From NCBI GenBank assembly GCA_022059125.1, contig JAEUWY010000001.1, positions 4,526,001 to 4,590,000 of the forward strand: a DNA stretch of 64,000 bases. The letters run 5' to 3'. Shown piece after piece: positions 1 to 10,290 of this stretch. The DNA is from Corynespora cassiicola. Lineage: Eukaryota > Ascomycota > Dothideomycetes > Pleosporales > Corynesporascaceae. Positions within the stretch are counted from its first letter, which is position 1. Every line of letters starts with the position of its first letter. A model generated the notes under the pieces. The model was not told the origin of the DNA. It saw only the letters and a program-made list of their open reading frames with translations, and made no database searches. A program made the translations under genes and the position numbers.

Positions 1-847
1 ACGGATAGATCAGTAGCTAAGGCCTGTGGCACCGATAGGCGGGAAGAACGCACGGATACGATGGGTGACAACTTGGGCAATGTGCGCGATATGTGCGATA
101 TGAGCGGTATAGAAAACGTAGGTAATGTCATAGGGTAGAACAACTATTACAGTTGTTCTTTTCCCCCTGTATATGTTATAGGAATTTGTCTAATTTCTGC
201 ATTTTGATTGAATGTGAACGCACGTCCTCCGTCTTGAAAATGGAATTAGATGGCAAGTACCCAAATCGACTTGTCCAGAACCTTGCGCCGAGGCAGATGT
301 ATCAAGGTACCCATGAGCGGCAGTGCCCGGAATGTTCTCGGTACTTTTTAAAATGTACTCGGGGTACGCTTTACATTAACCACAATTACCATCAAAAAAT
401 AATGTTTTTATAGTTTAAACAATTTTTCTACTACTTTTGATTATAGTGGTTGCTCCAGTTATTAGTACTTTAAACAACTATAATGAGCTGTTTTGCGGCT
501 AGACTGTGGCTTGTGATTTGTGGTGCGGGCCCGCAATCATTAGTTCCATCTATACCAAAGTTCCTTACACCTCAGAGCAATGTGTACATGCTAGAGTATA
601 TATTAAGCAGCATATCATGCTTTTTTTTCCGGGGGGTGTTTCATGTGGAAAGACATAGATGTATATATCACGGCATAAAGAGATCGTGAGGGATATATTG
701 GAGGACCATGTGAACAAACACATTGGGTATTATGGAACAATATACATCATTTATATATCTTTGCTACCGAAACATCAACGTTGTCATAATCAAAAGGCTT
801 CATAGCTCCAAACATCTAGTAGTCTCAGCTTTCGCAACGACGGTGCC
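1..847. other. AT-rich stretch, no gene recognised
   Basis: Only short open frames (under 90 codons) without recognisable domains or plausible splice partners occur here. The DNA is visibly AT-richer than the core of the window. The last part is the 3' flank of the minus-strand gene ending at 848. Confidence 0.4.
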
Positions 848-2579
848 CTAAGCAAATATGTGTTTACAGGCAGGATCTTTCCTCATCCTCTCGAGTTGCT
901 CTTCGATGCCTTTCTTCTCCAACTCCAGTGTGGCCTGCAAATCAGCCAGAGAGTTACAGGCCCCAAGACCACGACTGCTGAAATGGTCTCGAAGATCTCG
1001 TATTTCTTGTGAATCCAACCCAACTCCATCACCGACTGCTGTGTGCGGTTTCGAAAAAACGATGAGCCATCCGCTAAGCTCCTGTACACGAGTGATCAGA
1101 TCCTGTATCTCTTCACTCTCTGTAGATGATGTATCAGCAAAATAGGAAAACAACCTGATGTGCGCTAAAATGTATGATAAACAGCATACCTGTCATCTTC
1201 TCCTTCCGTTTATTTTCACAATTTTGGCGAATGGGTAACTGTATGGCGTAACAGCAAGCCCCAACAACGCACAAACCTAGAGGTATCAAGATAGCTGATG
1301 GCTGAAGTCCAACAACACTGCTGGCAACAACTCCTACCGTTGATGATATAATTCCAGATTGGTTTTTTCCCAATGATTCCACAGTGTCTTTCATGATCGT
1401 GGAACAGGAAGCAATACAAATCCCGACAGCCCCCAATGTGGCATTCTTTGCTATCTGCTCCCTGTATTTTGCGCTTGACACGATTTCATTCCACTGATCA
1501 AGAATCTTCTGATTCGACACGAGAATATCAAAAGCCGCTTCGAGGACTTCGAAGGTAATCACAAAGAGCTCGACTTCAGCATCCGATGGAATGTCATCTT
1601 GGCCGCTAGTGCGTTGTGTGGTACATATCTGGGCTGATGGACCGATGTATCAGAAACTCGAGAGCCACTGCACATACGAACACGAGAGTATGTTATGGAC
1701 TTACTGGTTTGGTCCATATGCCGCAGCAACTTTTGTACCTTTCCATAGAACGAAATCGCCTTTGTCCTGGACTCCTTTTCGTCGTCCTTATCGACAGTTT
1801 GCAGTCCTAGCGTCTATAATCTGTTTTAGGCATTGCTGATTTTCTGACCGAGTATAATTGATTACCATGATATTTTTGAGGGAAATTCCAATATACTTTG
1901 CCAAATCCTTGGTCTCAGGGGTGCACGCCGCGGCGCAAATGGTCGAAACTGCTTTGAGCCTAATGCAGCCGTTAGCCGATTTAATCTCTCACCCAGTAGG
2001 CCTTAGTTACCACGGTGTGTAGATCTCTGTGTCGGCCAGATGGGCGTATAAAGGGATCTTTTGATGAATGAAAGTTTGTAAGAAGCCTTGTGTCCAATAC
2101 AGACTGAATATTTGATCCAGTGGTTCGATACCGAGCAGCGAGTGGGAGCTAAAGTGGCGCATTGTGGAGAAGATATCCCCAGCCGCCTTCAGAGCAAAGA
2201 CCCTAAGGCAGAAGCCTTTCACCGCTCTATGGACTGCGTCTGCGTCGGTATCCGGCGTGGAGCTGAGTCGGAATTGGATCTGTGCAGCTTGTCAATCTGC
2301 AAGCCATGGTATTATAAGGCTGAGGATATTTACTTGAACAGCAGGCTTCGATACAGCTCGGTATTTCATTCGGGAGTCTTTCACTTTGGCGACTTCCAGC
2401 CTTGCAGGAGCAAGCGTGGAACTATCGGTCAATCTATGGAGTCCAGGGTTATCGTCTTCATAAATTAGTGACAAAGCTAAGTTGGCTTTCTTTACATAGC
2501 TCTCTCTTTTTGAATCTGTACCGAGTTCCTGCTTGATAATGCACTGAATGTGCCATGTGTCAGGTAACGCAAAAGACAT
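848..2579 (-). CDS. Orphan six-exon membrane-associated protein (477 aa)
   Basis: I do not recognise this protein. The model joins six exons: 2579-2334, 2279-2011, 1959-1866, 1813-1705, 1633-1190 and 1119-848. All five introns (54, 51, 52, 71 and 70 nt) are GT-AG; four have a branch-like motif (GCTAAC, CCTAAA, two CTGAT) 10-25 nt before the acceptor, and intron 1 has only a weak TTGACA. The exons sum to 478 codons without an internal stop, which is strong evidence for the structure. The N-terminal half (from MSFALPDTW) is soluble-looking. Around residues 280-350 there are two hydrophobic stretches rich in Gly, Ala, Ile and Val (one begins with LGAVGICIAS, one contains ILIPLGLCVVGACC), consistent with a helical hairpin or two membrane segments. 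The C-terminus is charged and coiled-coil-like. It is divergent from the small two-TM gene at 3221 and lies a few kb from a HET gene, so a recognition-type role is possible but only inferred. Confidence 0.7.
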
Positions 2580-3220
2580 GTTGAAGGAGGAAACTGGCGA
2601 ATATTGATAGCTGAGAAGGCTTTAATGGTTCTTAAGAGACCTCGAGAACCGACTGGAAAGAAAATTGGCACCGACTGAGCCCAAGTACGCCATGAGGGAC
2701 ATACTCTGGCGTTTCTTTACCTGTCGTGCGACCAACGGGCCACACAGTTGGTGTTTTTCTTTTGTGTAAGCTGACGACTTGTGCCTGAAAAGCTTAGGCC
2801 TCCCATCACTTTCACTAAAACTGATCATCGAAGCAAATATGTCACAGTTCAAGGAACCTATAGCATCAACAAATGATACTGGGATAATTGGCCACATTTG
2901 ACATTATAGATGCATGGAATTGAGGTATCGAAACAACTTCGTCCGCGGAGCAGACTTGACGGGGCAGAAGGGCGTTTCGTTGCTACCTGTTGGTGGTGGG
3001 TCAATGGTGTTCTGTATGACCTGAGAGAGTGTACCCGTCTTGGCACTTACTTGTCATTGGTGCCACGCCCGCATTGCATAAATTAGAGCCCCAGCCACCC
3101 TGCCTATCCTGAACAGCGGAATCTCACGAGCTTCACATCCCCTCAATACCGCAACCATTTTCTTCCTGCGCTAAATATCCAGTACAATCACCACATACGC
3201 ATGTAGCCTCCCCCGAGAAG
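2580..3220. other. Divergent intergenic region of the orphan pair
   Basis: This is the shared upstream region of the genes starting at 2579 (minus) and 3221 (plus). A 91-codon minus-strand open frame (2622-2897) looks protein-like in part, but I could not join it to the downstream gene with good splice sites. It may be 5' UTR or a lost exon. Confidence 0.35.
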
Positions 3221-3953
3221 ATGAAACCGAAGGATCTTCTCCTTCAACCAGGTGGAGACTTCCATAGCCCGCGGATCACAAGATCCTACATTGTCTCCTA
3301 CCTTAAGCAGTACCGCTTATACCATTGGCGTGCAGCATCCCACGGGAAACTGCCTGATAATGTTCCTAAAGGTAAATGCATTCAATCGTTGAATGCGACA
3401 TTAAATAACGGTCTGTAGCTTCTCCAACTGACATTCCCACCGATGGTGATTATGACCCAGATCGGCTAGAAGAGGACGACGAGCTTATGATGGCACGTCT
3501 TCGCAAGGCACAGGTTTTGCTGAAGATTGAACTATCCAAGCTCAAGTCTGACCTGAAGAGATGGGGAGCTGCTCTAACGGCATCAAGGAAGAAGACTTGG
3601 GCCAGGACAGGTATCGTGTAAGTCATGGAGACTCCGAGTCATCACAACAATGCTTTATAAATACCAGATAGTTAAACTGACAAGAAACTAGAAGCCTGAT
3701 AGCCGGTATGATTTTGGCCGTTATCTTCGACCCACCCCATCGTGGAACACACATACTAGGTCTCTTGCAATGGCTTGTGCCTCTAGTACCTGTTTCCATC
3801 GGGGTATTTTCCATCGCCGCAAAAGAGAACCAGATCTCTAGAATAGCAGCTGCAGAGGCATGTCTGGATGATCTTGAAAAGCGCATTAGTTCTTTGTATC
3901 CCATCACAAGCCTGCACATCGAATGGATAGGGAGTGAAAAGTGGATTATATGA
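3221..3953 (+). CDS. Small two-TM orphan protein (203 aa)
   Basis: Three exons, 3221-3371, 3419-3617 and 3692-3953, are joined by introns of 47 and 74 nt. The second intron has a GTAAGT donor and a CTGAC branch motif before CTAG. The spliced frame is 204 codons including the stop. The N-terminal about 115 residues are soluble, with an acidic patch (DRLEEDDE) followed by a Lys/Arg-rich amphipathic helix. Two hydrophobic segments follow, around residues 117-127 (SLIAGMILAVI) and 137-157 (GLLQWLVPLVPVSIGVFSIAA), then a short cytosol-like tail with a possible coiled coil. No family is recognised. Its divergent neighbour also has a hydrophobic pair, so the two may be functionally linked; that is inference from position only. 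Confidence 0.65.
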
Positions 3954-5702
3954 ATTTACCTTGATTGCTTAATAGATACTATGCTGCATTTATATGCGCA
4001 ATTGAAAGTAAATCTCTAAGTAATTGGCGATAGTCTTTGTCGCTGGAATATGACGCGTAAGAGCACAGCAGATCTTGATGGAATTAAGTATTCACGTAGT
4101 GTGCAGCTTGCCAAATCTCTGAATAGTGAACAATAGACTAGTGATCAAGAATAGGGCAAAAGGCCATAATCAGGGATAGCGATCCCACTCGCCTTTATGT
4201 TTTCCTATAGCTTCTACCCAGCGGGTTGGACCTGTTTAGAATTAAGGGCGGGGAGAAAAGGAAAAGACTTAGATCAACTACAGTCCTCTCTTTAGCTCGG
4301 ATGTCTAGCGGTTCACAGCCTTTTTGAATCGGGAGAGTTAATTATAGAGCCGAAATAGTCGCTTCTGATCATTATAGGCCAGCAAATAATTTTGTAGAGC
4401 GAGCGTCGTGCGTGCGCTCTTTGTTGGGGTTGAGGAAACCCCACGATGTGGCTAGCGGAAACTAAACACGGATCATCGTCCATCATAGTTAAACCCAGGC
4501 AGACCGCTTTGAATGGAACTAACCAGAAGTCATTAATACTAGCCTTCTGAGTCAAATATGCTTGTTAAAAAGGGGGGAAGTACTTCGCCATCTTGTCTAA
4601 TATAGGCCGTGGTACCTAGCCTAATTCCACAGTCTTTTTCTGGCTGAGATGTCTGGTGTTTTTTTTATAGAAGCTACTTGATGCTTTTAGCTTTATAATC
4701 ACCTTTCCTAATACAAAAAATCTGTGTCCCGATAACTAAAAATCTAAGCCGGAAGGAAGGACTGTAGACCATGGACCTAGCGTTCCAGCAGCACACAGAA
4801 AAAAATGAGAATATTCTCATCAATTTTCTTCCGGCTGTTACACAACCAATCTGGCTGATGCCTAACATGTACATGGCCGGGTGTTAAGTTAGCCTAGCTG
4901 ACTCGAGCAAAATAAACATACGACAGTGGGTATTCGCTAGTAGTCACCCATCTAACTACTAATCTACTGGTACTGTGCTCAAGTACGCTTAAGTAAGCAT
5001 TTAATTTAGTTCTAAGTATAGGTTTTTCTGGAAACACACGGACGGGAAGGCTAGTATTTTCTCATCAGACCAACCTGGAGCCACCTTCAGTTTGCTGTTT
5101 ACGGATTCCCTAGAAAAGAACCTTCAAATCTACAAGTTTCAACCCTTATTTCCGTAAACAGGCTTTCGAACGTGGGCCGAGCGACCACAAAATGGCAGTG
5201 TGATACACGGTCCTTGCTTTACTTTCTCCCTTCCTGTCCTTCCGCCACCCCCAAACTCTCGCCCATTGCCTTCTCCCAGATTTATGTTTAGTTGAGACGC
5301 ACATAGGTATCTCTGGGTCATCAAATCAACGGCATAGGTTGATGAAGGACCAAATCGAATCATTTCTAGGGGCTGTATTTCGTGATAAGGCAACGAGGCT
5401 CATTTATTTCTTACCAAATAGGCAGCATTCGCGCTCCTGTAAGGTAACCAGAGTATCAGATCAGCCTCGAGGGGACAAGGTTGGTTTAGAAAGGGGGAGG
5501 CACAGCCTTGACTAACCAATTGTGGATGTTTCCAAGGAATCCTGCCACGACGCCAAGTTAAAGCGCGAAGGCAGCAGTAGACATTAAAAGGTAGATAGAC
5601 GAGCACCGAGATCTCTAATCACATCTCAGTTTTGTTTTATCCGCTGTCTCTTACAACTTCTTCTCATTGTCTTTGGTAATCTGGCTGAAGAATTCTGAGA
5701 AA
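3954..5702. other. AT-rich gene-free stretch with degraded elements
   Basis: No coding gene is supported. It contains the 5S rRNA relic at 4918-4990 and a short hairpin-like inverted repeat near 4424-4443 (GGGGTT...AACCCC). The stretch is probably a decayed repeat region upstream of the HET gene. Confidence 0.4.
4918..4990 (-). pseudogene. 5S rRNA relic (3' half, RIP-like mutations)
   Basis: Read on the minus strand, the segment resembles the 3' half of fungal 5S rRNA: a CGTACTTGAGC block, then TTAGTAGTTAGATGGGTGAC, then GACTACTAGCGAAT, ending in CTGTCGTATG and followed by a T-rich run. The usual fungal 5S has TTGGGTGGGTGACCACCAGCGAAT in this place. Several differences are CpA-to-TpA or the complementary TpG-to-TpA changes (ACCACCAG to ACTACTAG, TTGG to TTAG), the pattern expected of repeat-induced point mutation. 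The 5' half, with the rest of the internal promoter, is not recognisable in the AT-rich flank, so it is called a pseudogene rather than a functional 5S gene. Confidence 0.65.
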
Positions 5703-7775
5703 ATGACCAAAGTCACTAAGAGAGAGAGTGTGCATCCATCCCTCAGCAAAAGCCCAGTCCGACAAAGACGTGCCGATCAATACTGCGCGAGATGTCGTGT
5801 CTTGAACATCAAACAATGTTTTGAGAAGGAACCCAAAACTCGGTTGCACCTAAAGTCTCTCAGCATCCCCATATGCACTTTGGGTATCGTGCAAAAAAGC
5901 ATGCTGACTTCGCGTTGTCCACTCTGTCGTATGTTTGCCCAGCTTCTTCCAGGAAAGGGTATACAGAAAGAATACACGTTAAATGCATTCTCTGCCATCT
6001 CTTATCACTTCCCCCAACGATCCGAAAAGCGTATGCGCGATACAGTTGTTCTTTCGGTTGCTCCCGCAAAAGCCAGCTTATGGAAGGCGAGGTCGGCACA
6101 CAAATCCGGAGTCATCTACATTTTGGATGAGCAGAAACCTACAACCAAACAGGAAATATCCGGAAATTCGATTGACCCTCTCCGGGCAGATTACAAAATA
6201 GCCAGGAGCTGGGTTCACTACTGCAGAACGCATCATAAAGGGTATTGCAAGCTGCAAGGCCCTGCAAAAGAACATACAGTCGCAGGTTTCAAGTTGATCG
6301 ACTGTAAGACCCGCCGAATAGTTCCTGGCTCCCAAGAGTTCGAATACGTAGCTCTGAGTTATGTATGGGGAGAGAACTCTGCCCGTACAAGTATTCGATT
6401 ACTGCCAAACCCTGCGCCAAGAACAATCGAAGATGCGATAATTGCCACGACAAACCTTGGTTTCCGATATTTATGGATCGATCGCTATTGTATCTCTCAA
6501 ATGGATCCTTCCGAAAAACACCACCAGATTGCAAGGATGGATCGAATTTATGCAGACGCCATAGTCACGATTGTAGCCGCAGCCGGGGAGGGCCCACACT
6601 ATGGTCTACCAGGGGTTTCCAGAACGCACAGGTATCCTCAACCCAGTGCAGTGATTGGTAAACAACAGTTGGTATCATCACTTCGGTCACCACGAGATGT
6701 CATTATGTCTTCGAAGTGGGCCTCTCGTGGTTGGACCTTTCAGGAAGCGAAGCTTTCCCGACGGACAATATTCTTTACCGACGATCAAATATTGTTTGAA
6801 TGCGCATCTATGAGTTGCCAAGAGACAGTTAAAATGCCTTTAGAGGCTGCCCATCAGCATTGGAGTGGCAGCATGGGTCGTGAACATGATCCGATGCGTA
6901 TTTTCCCCCCAAACGGCCCTGGAAGGGCACCGTCCGATGTATTGAAAACTATCCGCGCCTATACCTTGCGTCATCTATCATATCCAGCCGATAACCTAAA
7001 CGGTATTCTCGGAATATTCAACAGCTTCAAACATGGCAAATCCACAGGTCAAGCCCGCTTAATCAAGGATTTGTCTTCGGGCGCCAATCTAAGCTTAGGC
7101 CTGCCAGGAGTTTTCCATCTCTGGGGGATTCCAATCATCTCAGACAAAAGTCATTGCGGGGATCGCTCACTTACAGACGAGTTTTGCCAAAAGCTCGTGT
7201 GGCGGAGCGAGTCGCCTTCAGTTCGGTCACTTGACCTCCCAAGTTGGTCATGGACTGGCTGGGTGCTTCCAATCAAACTATACTTTATTCCTGAATACTG
7301 GCCTGAAGTGACACGCAAATGCGTGAGGATTCGGCTACGTACTCGAACAGATAAGGTTGTCTCCATCCGCCGCTTATTGAAGCAATCGTATTATGAGGAT
7401 ATCATCCGACTTGGTTCACAAAGCTTGATTATTGAAGGTGCAATGTACCGTATGCAGTTTTTCCGGACCCAAAAAAAGCCATTCGATTTGAAACCAATCA
7501 TAGAAGATTGTAGTTCGACATTCTTCTGGCCGAACATCCAATTAGATACGGAAGAAAGTTTAAACCGCTTTGTTAGCCGTGCATGGGAAGTTATTATGGT
7601 TTGTTTTGATGGGATTGGGGCCAATATGTTAGTTTTAGACAAGAAAGGGAGTTTTTATGAGAGAGTTGGTGTTGTTGAGATACGCTGGGCAGGTTTGCGA
7701 CCGGACCTGAAACGGGTATCTAAATCGCTCAGCTCATTAGGCGAAGTATCTGTACGAACCATTGAACTGCGATAG
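5703..7775 (+). CDS. HET-domain (heterokaryon incompatibility) protein
   Basis: This is an intronless 690-residue protein with the HET domain (PF06985), the fungal module that triggers cell death in vegetative incompatibility. Visible signatures are YVALSYVWG near residue 214, LGFRYLWIDRYCI near 254, a block ending RIYADAIVTIVAAAGE, and SKWASRGWTFQEAKLSRR near 340. The N-terminal part has two CxxC motifs (YCARC, RCPLC), as often seen ahead of HET domains. I start at the first ATG of the frame (5703). In the second core motif the usual Cys-Ile-x-Gln is CISQ, as expected. The C-terminal about 300 residues have no recognised domain. It stands alone in an AT-rich segment beside orphan genes, typical of HET loci. 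Family assignment is firm; the biological specificity is unknown. Confidence 0.93.
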   Translation: MTKVTKRESVHPSLSKSPVRQRRADQYCARCRVLNIKQCFEKEPKTRLHLKSLSIPICTLGIVQKSMLTSRCPLCRMFAQLLPGKGIQKEYTLNAFSAISYHFPQRSEKRMRDTVVLSVAPAKASLWKARSAHKSGVIYILDEQKPTTKQEISGNSIDPLRADYKIARSWVHYCRTHHKGYCKLQGPAKEHTVAGFKLIDCKTRRIVPGSQEFEYVALSYVWGENSARTSIRLLPNPAPRTIEDAIIATTNLGFRYLWIDRYCISQMDPSEKHHQIARMDRIYADAIVTIVAAAGEGPHYGLPGVSRTHRYPQPSAVIGKQQLVSSLRSPRDVIMSSKWASRGWTFQEAKLSRRTIFFTDDQILFECASMSCQETVKMPLEAAHQHWSGSMGREHDPMRIFPPNGPGRAPSDVLKTIRAYTLRHLSYPADNLNGILGIFNSFKHGKSTGQARLIKDLSSGANLSLGLPGVFHLWGIPIISDKSHCGDRSLTDEFCQKLVWRSESPSVRSLDLPSWSWTGWVLPIKLYFIPEYWPEVTRKCVRIRLRTRTDKVVSIRRLLKQSYYEDIIRLGSQSLIIEGAMYRMQFFRTQKKPFDLKPIIEDCSSTFFWPNIQLDTEESLNRFVSRAWEVIMVCFDGIGANMLVLDKKGSFYERVGVVEIRWAGLRPDLKRVSKSLSSLGEVSVRTIELR

Positions 7776-8525
7776 GTAATGAAGCTTATAGATATAAACA
7801 TATAAAATCTATTTTACTATCTTAACTTAATTATATACAGTGTTTAGTTGGTAGTGGCTTGTGAGCTTTCGTTTCGTGATACCCCTTCGAGTATACCCTA
7901 TACCTAGCTAGTGCTTTCAGCTCAAAAAACACATCTATATTAGAAAATTTACTAGGTTCAACACAAACATGCAACTATAAAATGGAAACGAGCGTCCCCC
8001 ATACGACGCCCAACCTGCCTTTTTCAGCCCTTAGAATCTGCCGTCATATGCGTTAACCCAGTATTATGCGATGAACTATCGCCATATCTAAATTGGGCTT
8101 TGGTTCGTGCCACAAGTATTGGACCTTGGACATACTATAGCATTAATGCGTGCCCGGGCAGTTACTATCACATTGATCTAGGCTAAAGAGATTTATTATG
8201 CTAGGTCAATTAATTTGAATGTGCTTTAAATGGGTGTGTAGGGAAAAGAGGGAGGGGGATATTGGTTGAAGTGGGCTGCAAAAAGTCATTCCGACAGACA
8301 GAAGTTTAGATATACGGTTGAAACAGCAAGAGAGGCCAACTCACGCGTCGACTCAAACCAGCAACAAGACTAAATTTACAGGAAATGGAATGTAGCAGGA
8401 ACAAAGAACTGGAAACGGTTCCACGCCAAACGACCAGACGAACAAGAAAACTAATATTCACAGTCCTATGACCGTATGTGATAATTGGGTGTTGTTCTAA
8501 AATATATAATGAGCTACCATACTCC
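7776..8525. other. Convergent intergenic region, no gene seen
   Basis: This lies between the stop of the HET gene and the stop of the minus-strand gene at 8526. It is AT-rich, with no frame or RNA I can support. It marks the step from the AT-rich accessory segment to the GC-richer core. Confidence 0.4.
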
Positions 8526-10290
8526 TCAGCCCCGTCCTGCACCGCCATCCCTATCGGCCCTTCGGCCAGGATCTCCAACGTCAGCCGAGAGATTTCTCAA
8601 GATCTCATCAAAGCTACTACGAGACAAAAGTCTATGAGGTGCTCTAGACCCTTCGGAAGAAGTCAGACCAGTGGCATCTGTCTCGCTGGTATTGAGGCCC
8701 GTAGACACTAAATCGAACCCATTAGTTGCTCTGCACCAGAACACCATCGCTCCGATACATGACAAGGAACGAAAACAAAAACGAAATGAATCGACAGAAA
8801 AATGCCACCAGCCGCGCAACACCAACCCGCAAAAAAAAAAGAAGGCGAAAACACGTACCTGAGCCCCTCCTCCCCCCCTGCTCCCCAGACAAAACCCTAA
8901 GCTGCTCCACAAACTCCTCCGTAAAAAACCTCCCCTCACTCCCTCTCGCCTGAACACCAGCACCCCTCTCCTCCCCTGGATTCACCACAGATCCATCCCA
9001 CCACTCCTCCGACTCCATTGTAGACCCCGTCTGCCCCCGCCCCACGACATCCAAATACCGCGCCTCGGGCTCCAAACCGCCCATCTCGAGCGCAGAGACA
9101 TCCCCCTTGTCCCTGTGCGGCGCTTTGGCATAGTGGGTCGACAGGTCATCGGCGGCTTATGGGTCTGGCGTGTTATCTGTGCTCTGGGCCTGTGGATTCA
9201 TCCGGGACGTACCTGTGCCAGCGCTCGCTCGGGCCTGTGCGCGCTCGCGCTCTTCCACAGCCTGGCTGTGGGGAGTCTGGAGGTACGTGGGGCCTTGGAA
9301 TTGCGCATCCTGGGCGGCGGGCGGTGGTTGGTACTGCGCCTGTCCACTCCTACCAGGCCCCGCAACATCCCCATGAGCGGTGGCGGTGGGTTCGTTTGCA
9401 AACCGTACGTGGACGGAGGGGGCTGGGGCGGGGGGCGTCTGCGCCGCGTTTTCTGGAAGGGGGCATGGGGGAGCGGGATTTGCGAAACCTTGTGTGTGTG
9501 AGTTGTTGAAAGGTTGATGGGTTTTACCTTCTTGGGGGTTGCTTTTTGCGCGTTTGATTTCGCGACGTGTTGTTAGGGGTCCTCGTGATCTTCTTTCTTT
9601 CTTTTTGGCCTCCCAGTCATCCCTTTGTTGCACCCATTCGGTGCACTTCTGCCAGTGTTTGGCGAAGCCAAAGGTAGGGTCTATGTGAAACTTGTATTTG
9701 GGGGATGGACCGGGCGAGGGGTCACGCCATCCCCTTCTACCTTGTACCAGAGGTTGGCCGTCGGATCCAAGCCTCTGTTTTCTTTCACGTGAGGGGGGTT
9801 TATCACTTGGTTGAGGGTCATCGCCATGATGGGGCTCCTGGTGACTATTGCAGTATTCACCAGCAGTCCCTGGGGATCCAGCTCCTCCGGTCATGTACGG
9901 TAAAGTTAAGTCCGGATTTGATTTTCCTACCACTGGATACGGTATCACCGGACGCTGGTCTTCACCAGAAACATGTTCATGAGTAGGACTATGATCTCGC
10001 GATGGGGTCCGCTCGTAGTGTTCTGACATAGGAACTTCGTCGTCTGGCCCTTTATACAGCCCGTTAAGAGCTGCAGATCTAGCTCTACGACGAACCTCAG
10101 GGCGGCGTTCTCTGGCTTCGCGAGCCTGCTCTTGCTTCCTCAGTCTGTAAATCTTCAATTGTTCGACAAAGCTTTCCAAAAGAAGCCGAAATGTGCTGAC
10201 TCGGGTCAGTTCGAGGTTTCGAGAGCGTCGTTCTTTTGAGAGGTATGCAATGTGCCCCTGTGGTTCCCTGCGATACGGTAAGAAGCCCAT
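8526..10290 (-). CDS. Low-complexity uncharacterised protein (518 aa)
   Basis: Three exons, 10290-9213, 9155-8859 and 8707-8526, give 519 codons. Intron 1 is 57 nt (GTACGT donor, GATAAC branch, TAAG acceptor) and preserves the frame; if retained, it brings in a TAA stop at its end. Intron 2 is 151 nt (GTACGT donor, AACTAAT branch, TTTAG acceptor). The N-terminus (MGFLPYRREPQG) is followed by a basic helical region of Arg/Glu-rich sequence (residues about 40-75). The middle is disordered and rich in Pro, Gly and Ser, with one more structured stretch around FGFAKHWQKCTEWVQQRDDW. The second exon contains the repeat-like FTEEFVEQLRVLSGEQ, which echoes LESFVEQLKIYRL near the N-terminus. No known domain is recognised. 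The consistent splicing makes it a real gene; the function is unknown. Confidence 0.75.

Noticed and set aside
2115..2135. B-box-like GGTTCGATACC, possible tRNA
   Set aside because: No matching A box or cloverleaf, and it lies inside an exon of the minus-strand orphan gene.
4424..4443. GGGGTT...AACCCC hairpin as a transposon end
   Set aside because: No partner terminal repeat, target duplication or transposase fragment is recognisable nearby.
9115..9509. Plus-strand frames opposite the gene 8526-10290
   Set aside because: Antisense shadows of a spliced gene; Trp/Gly/Arg-rich chance sequence.
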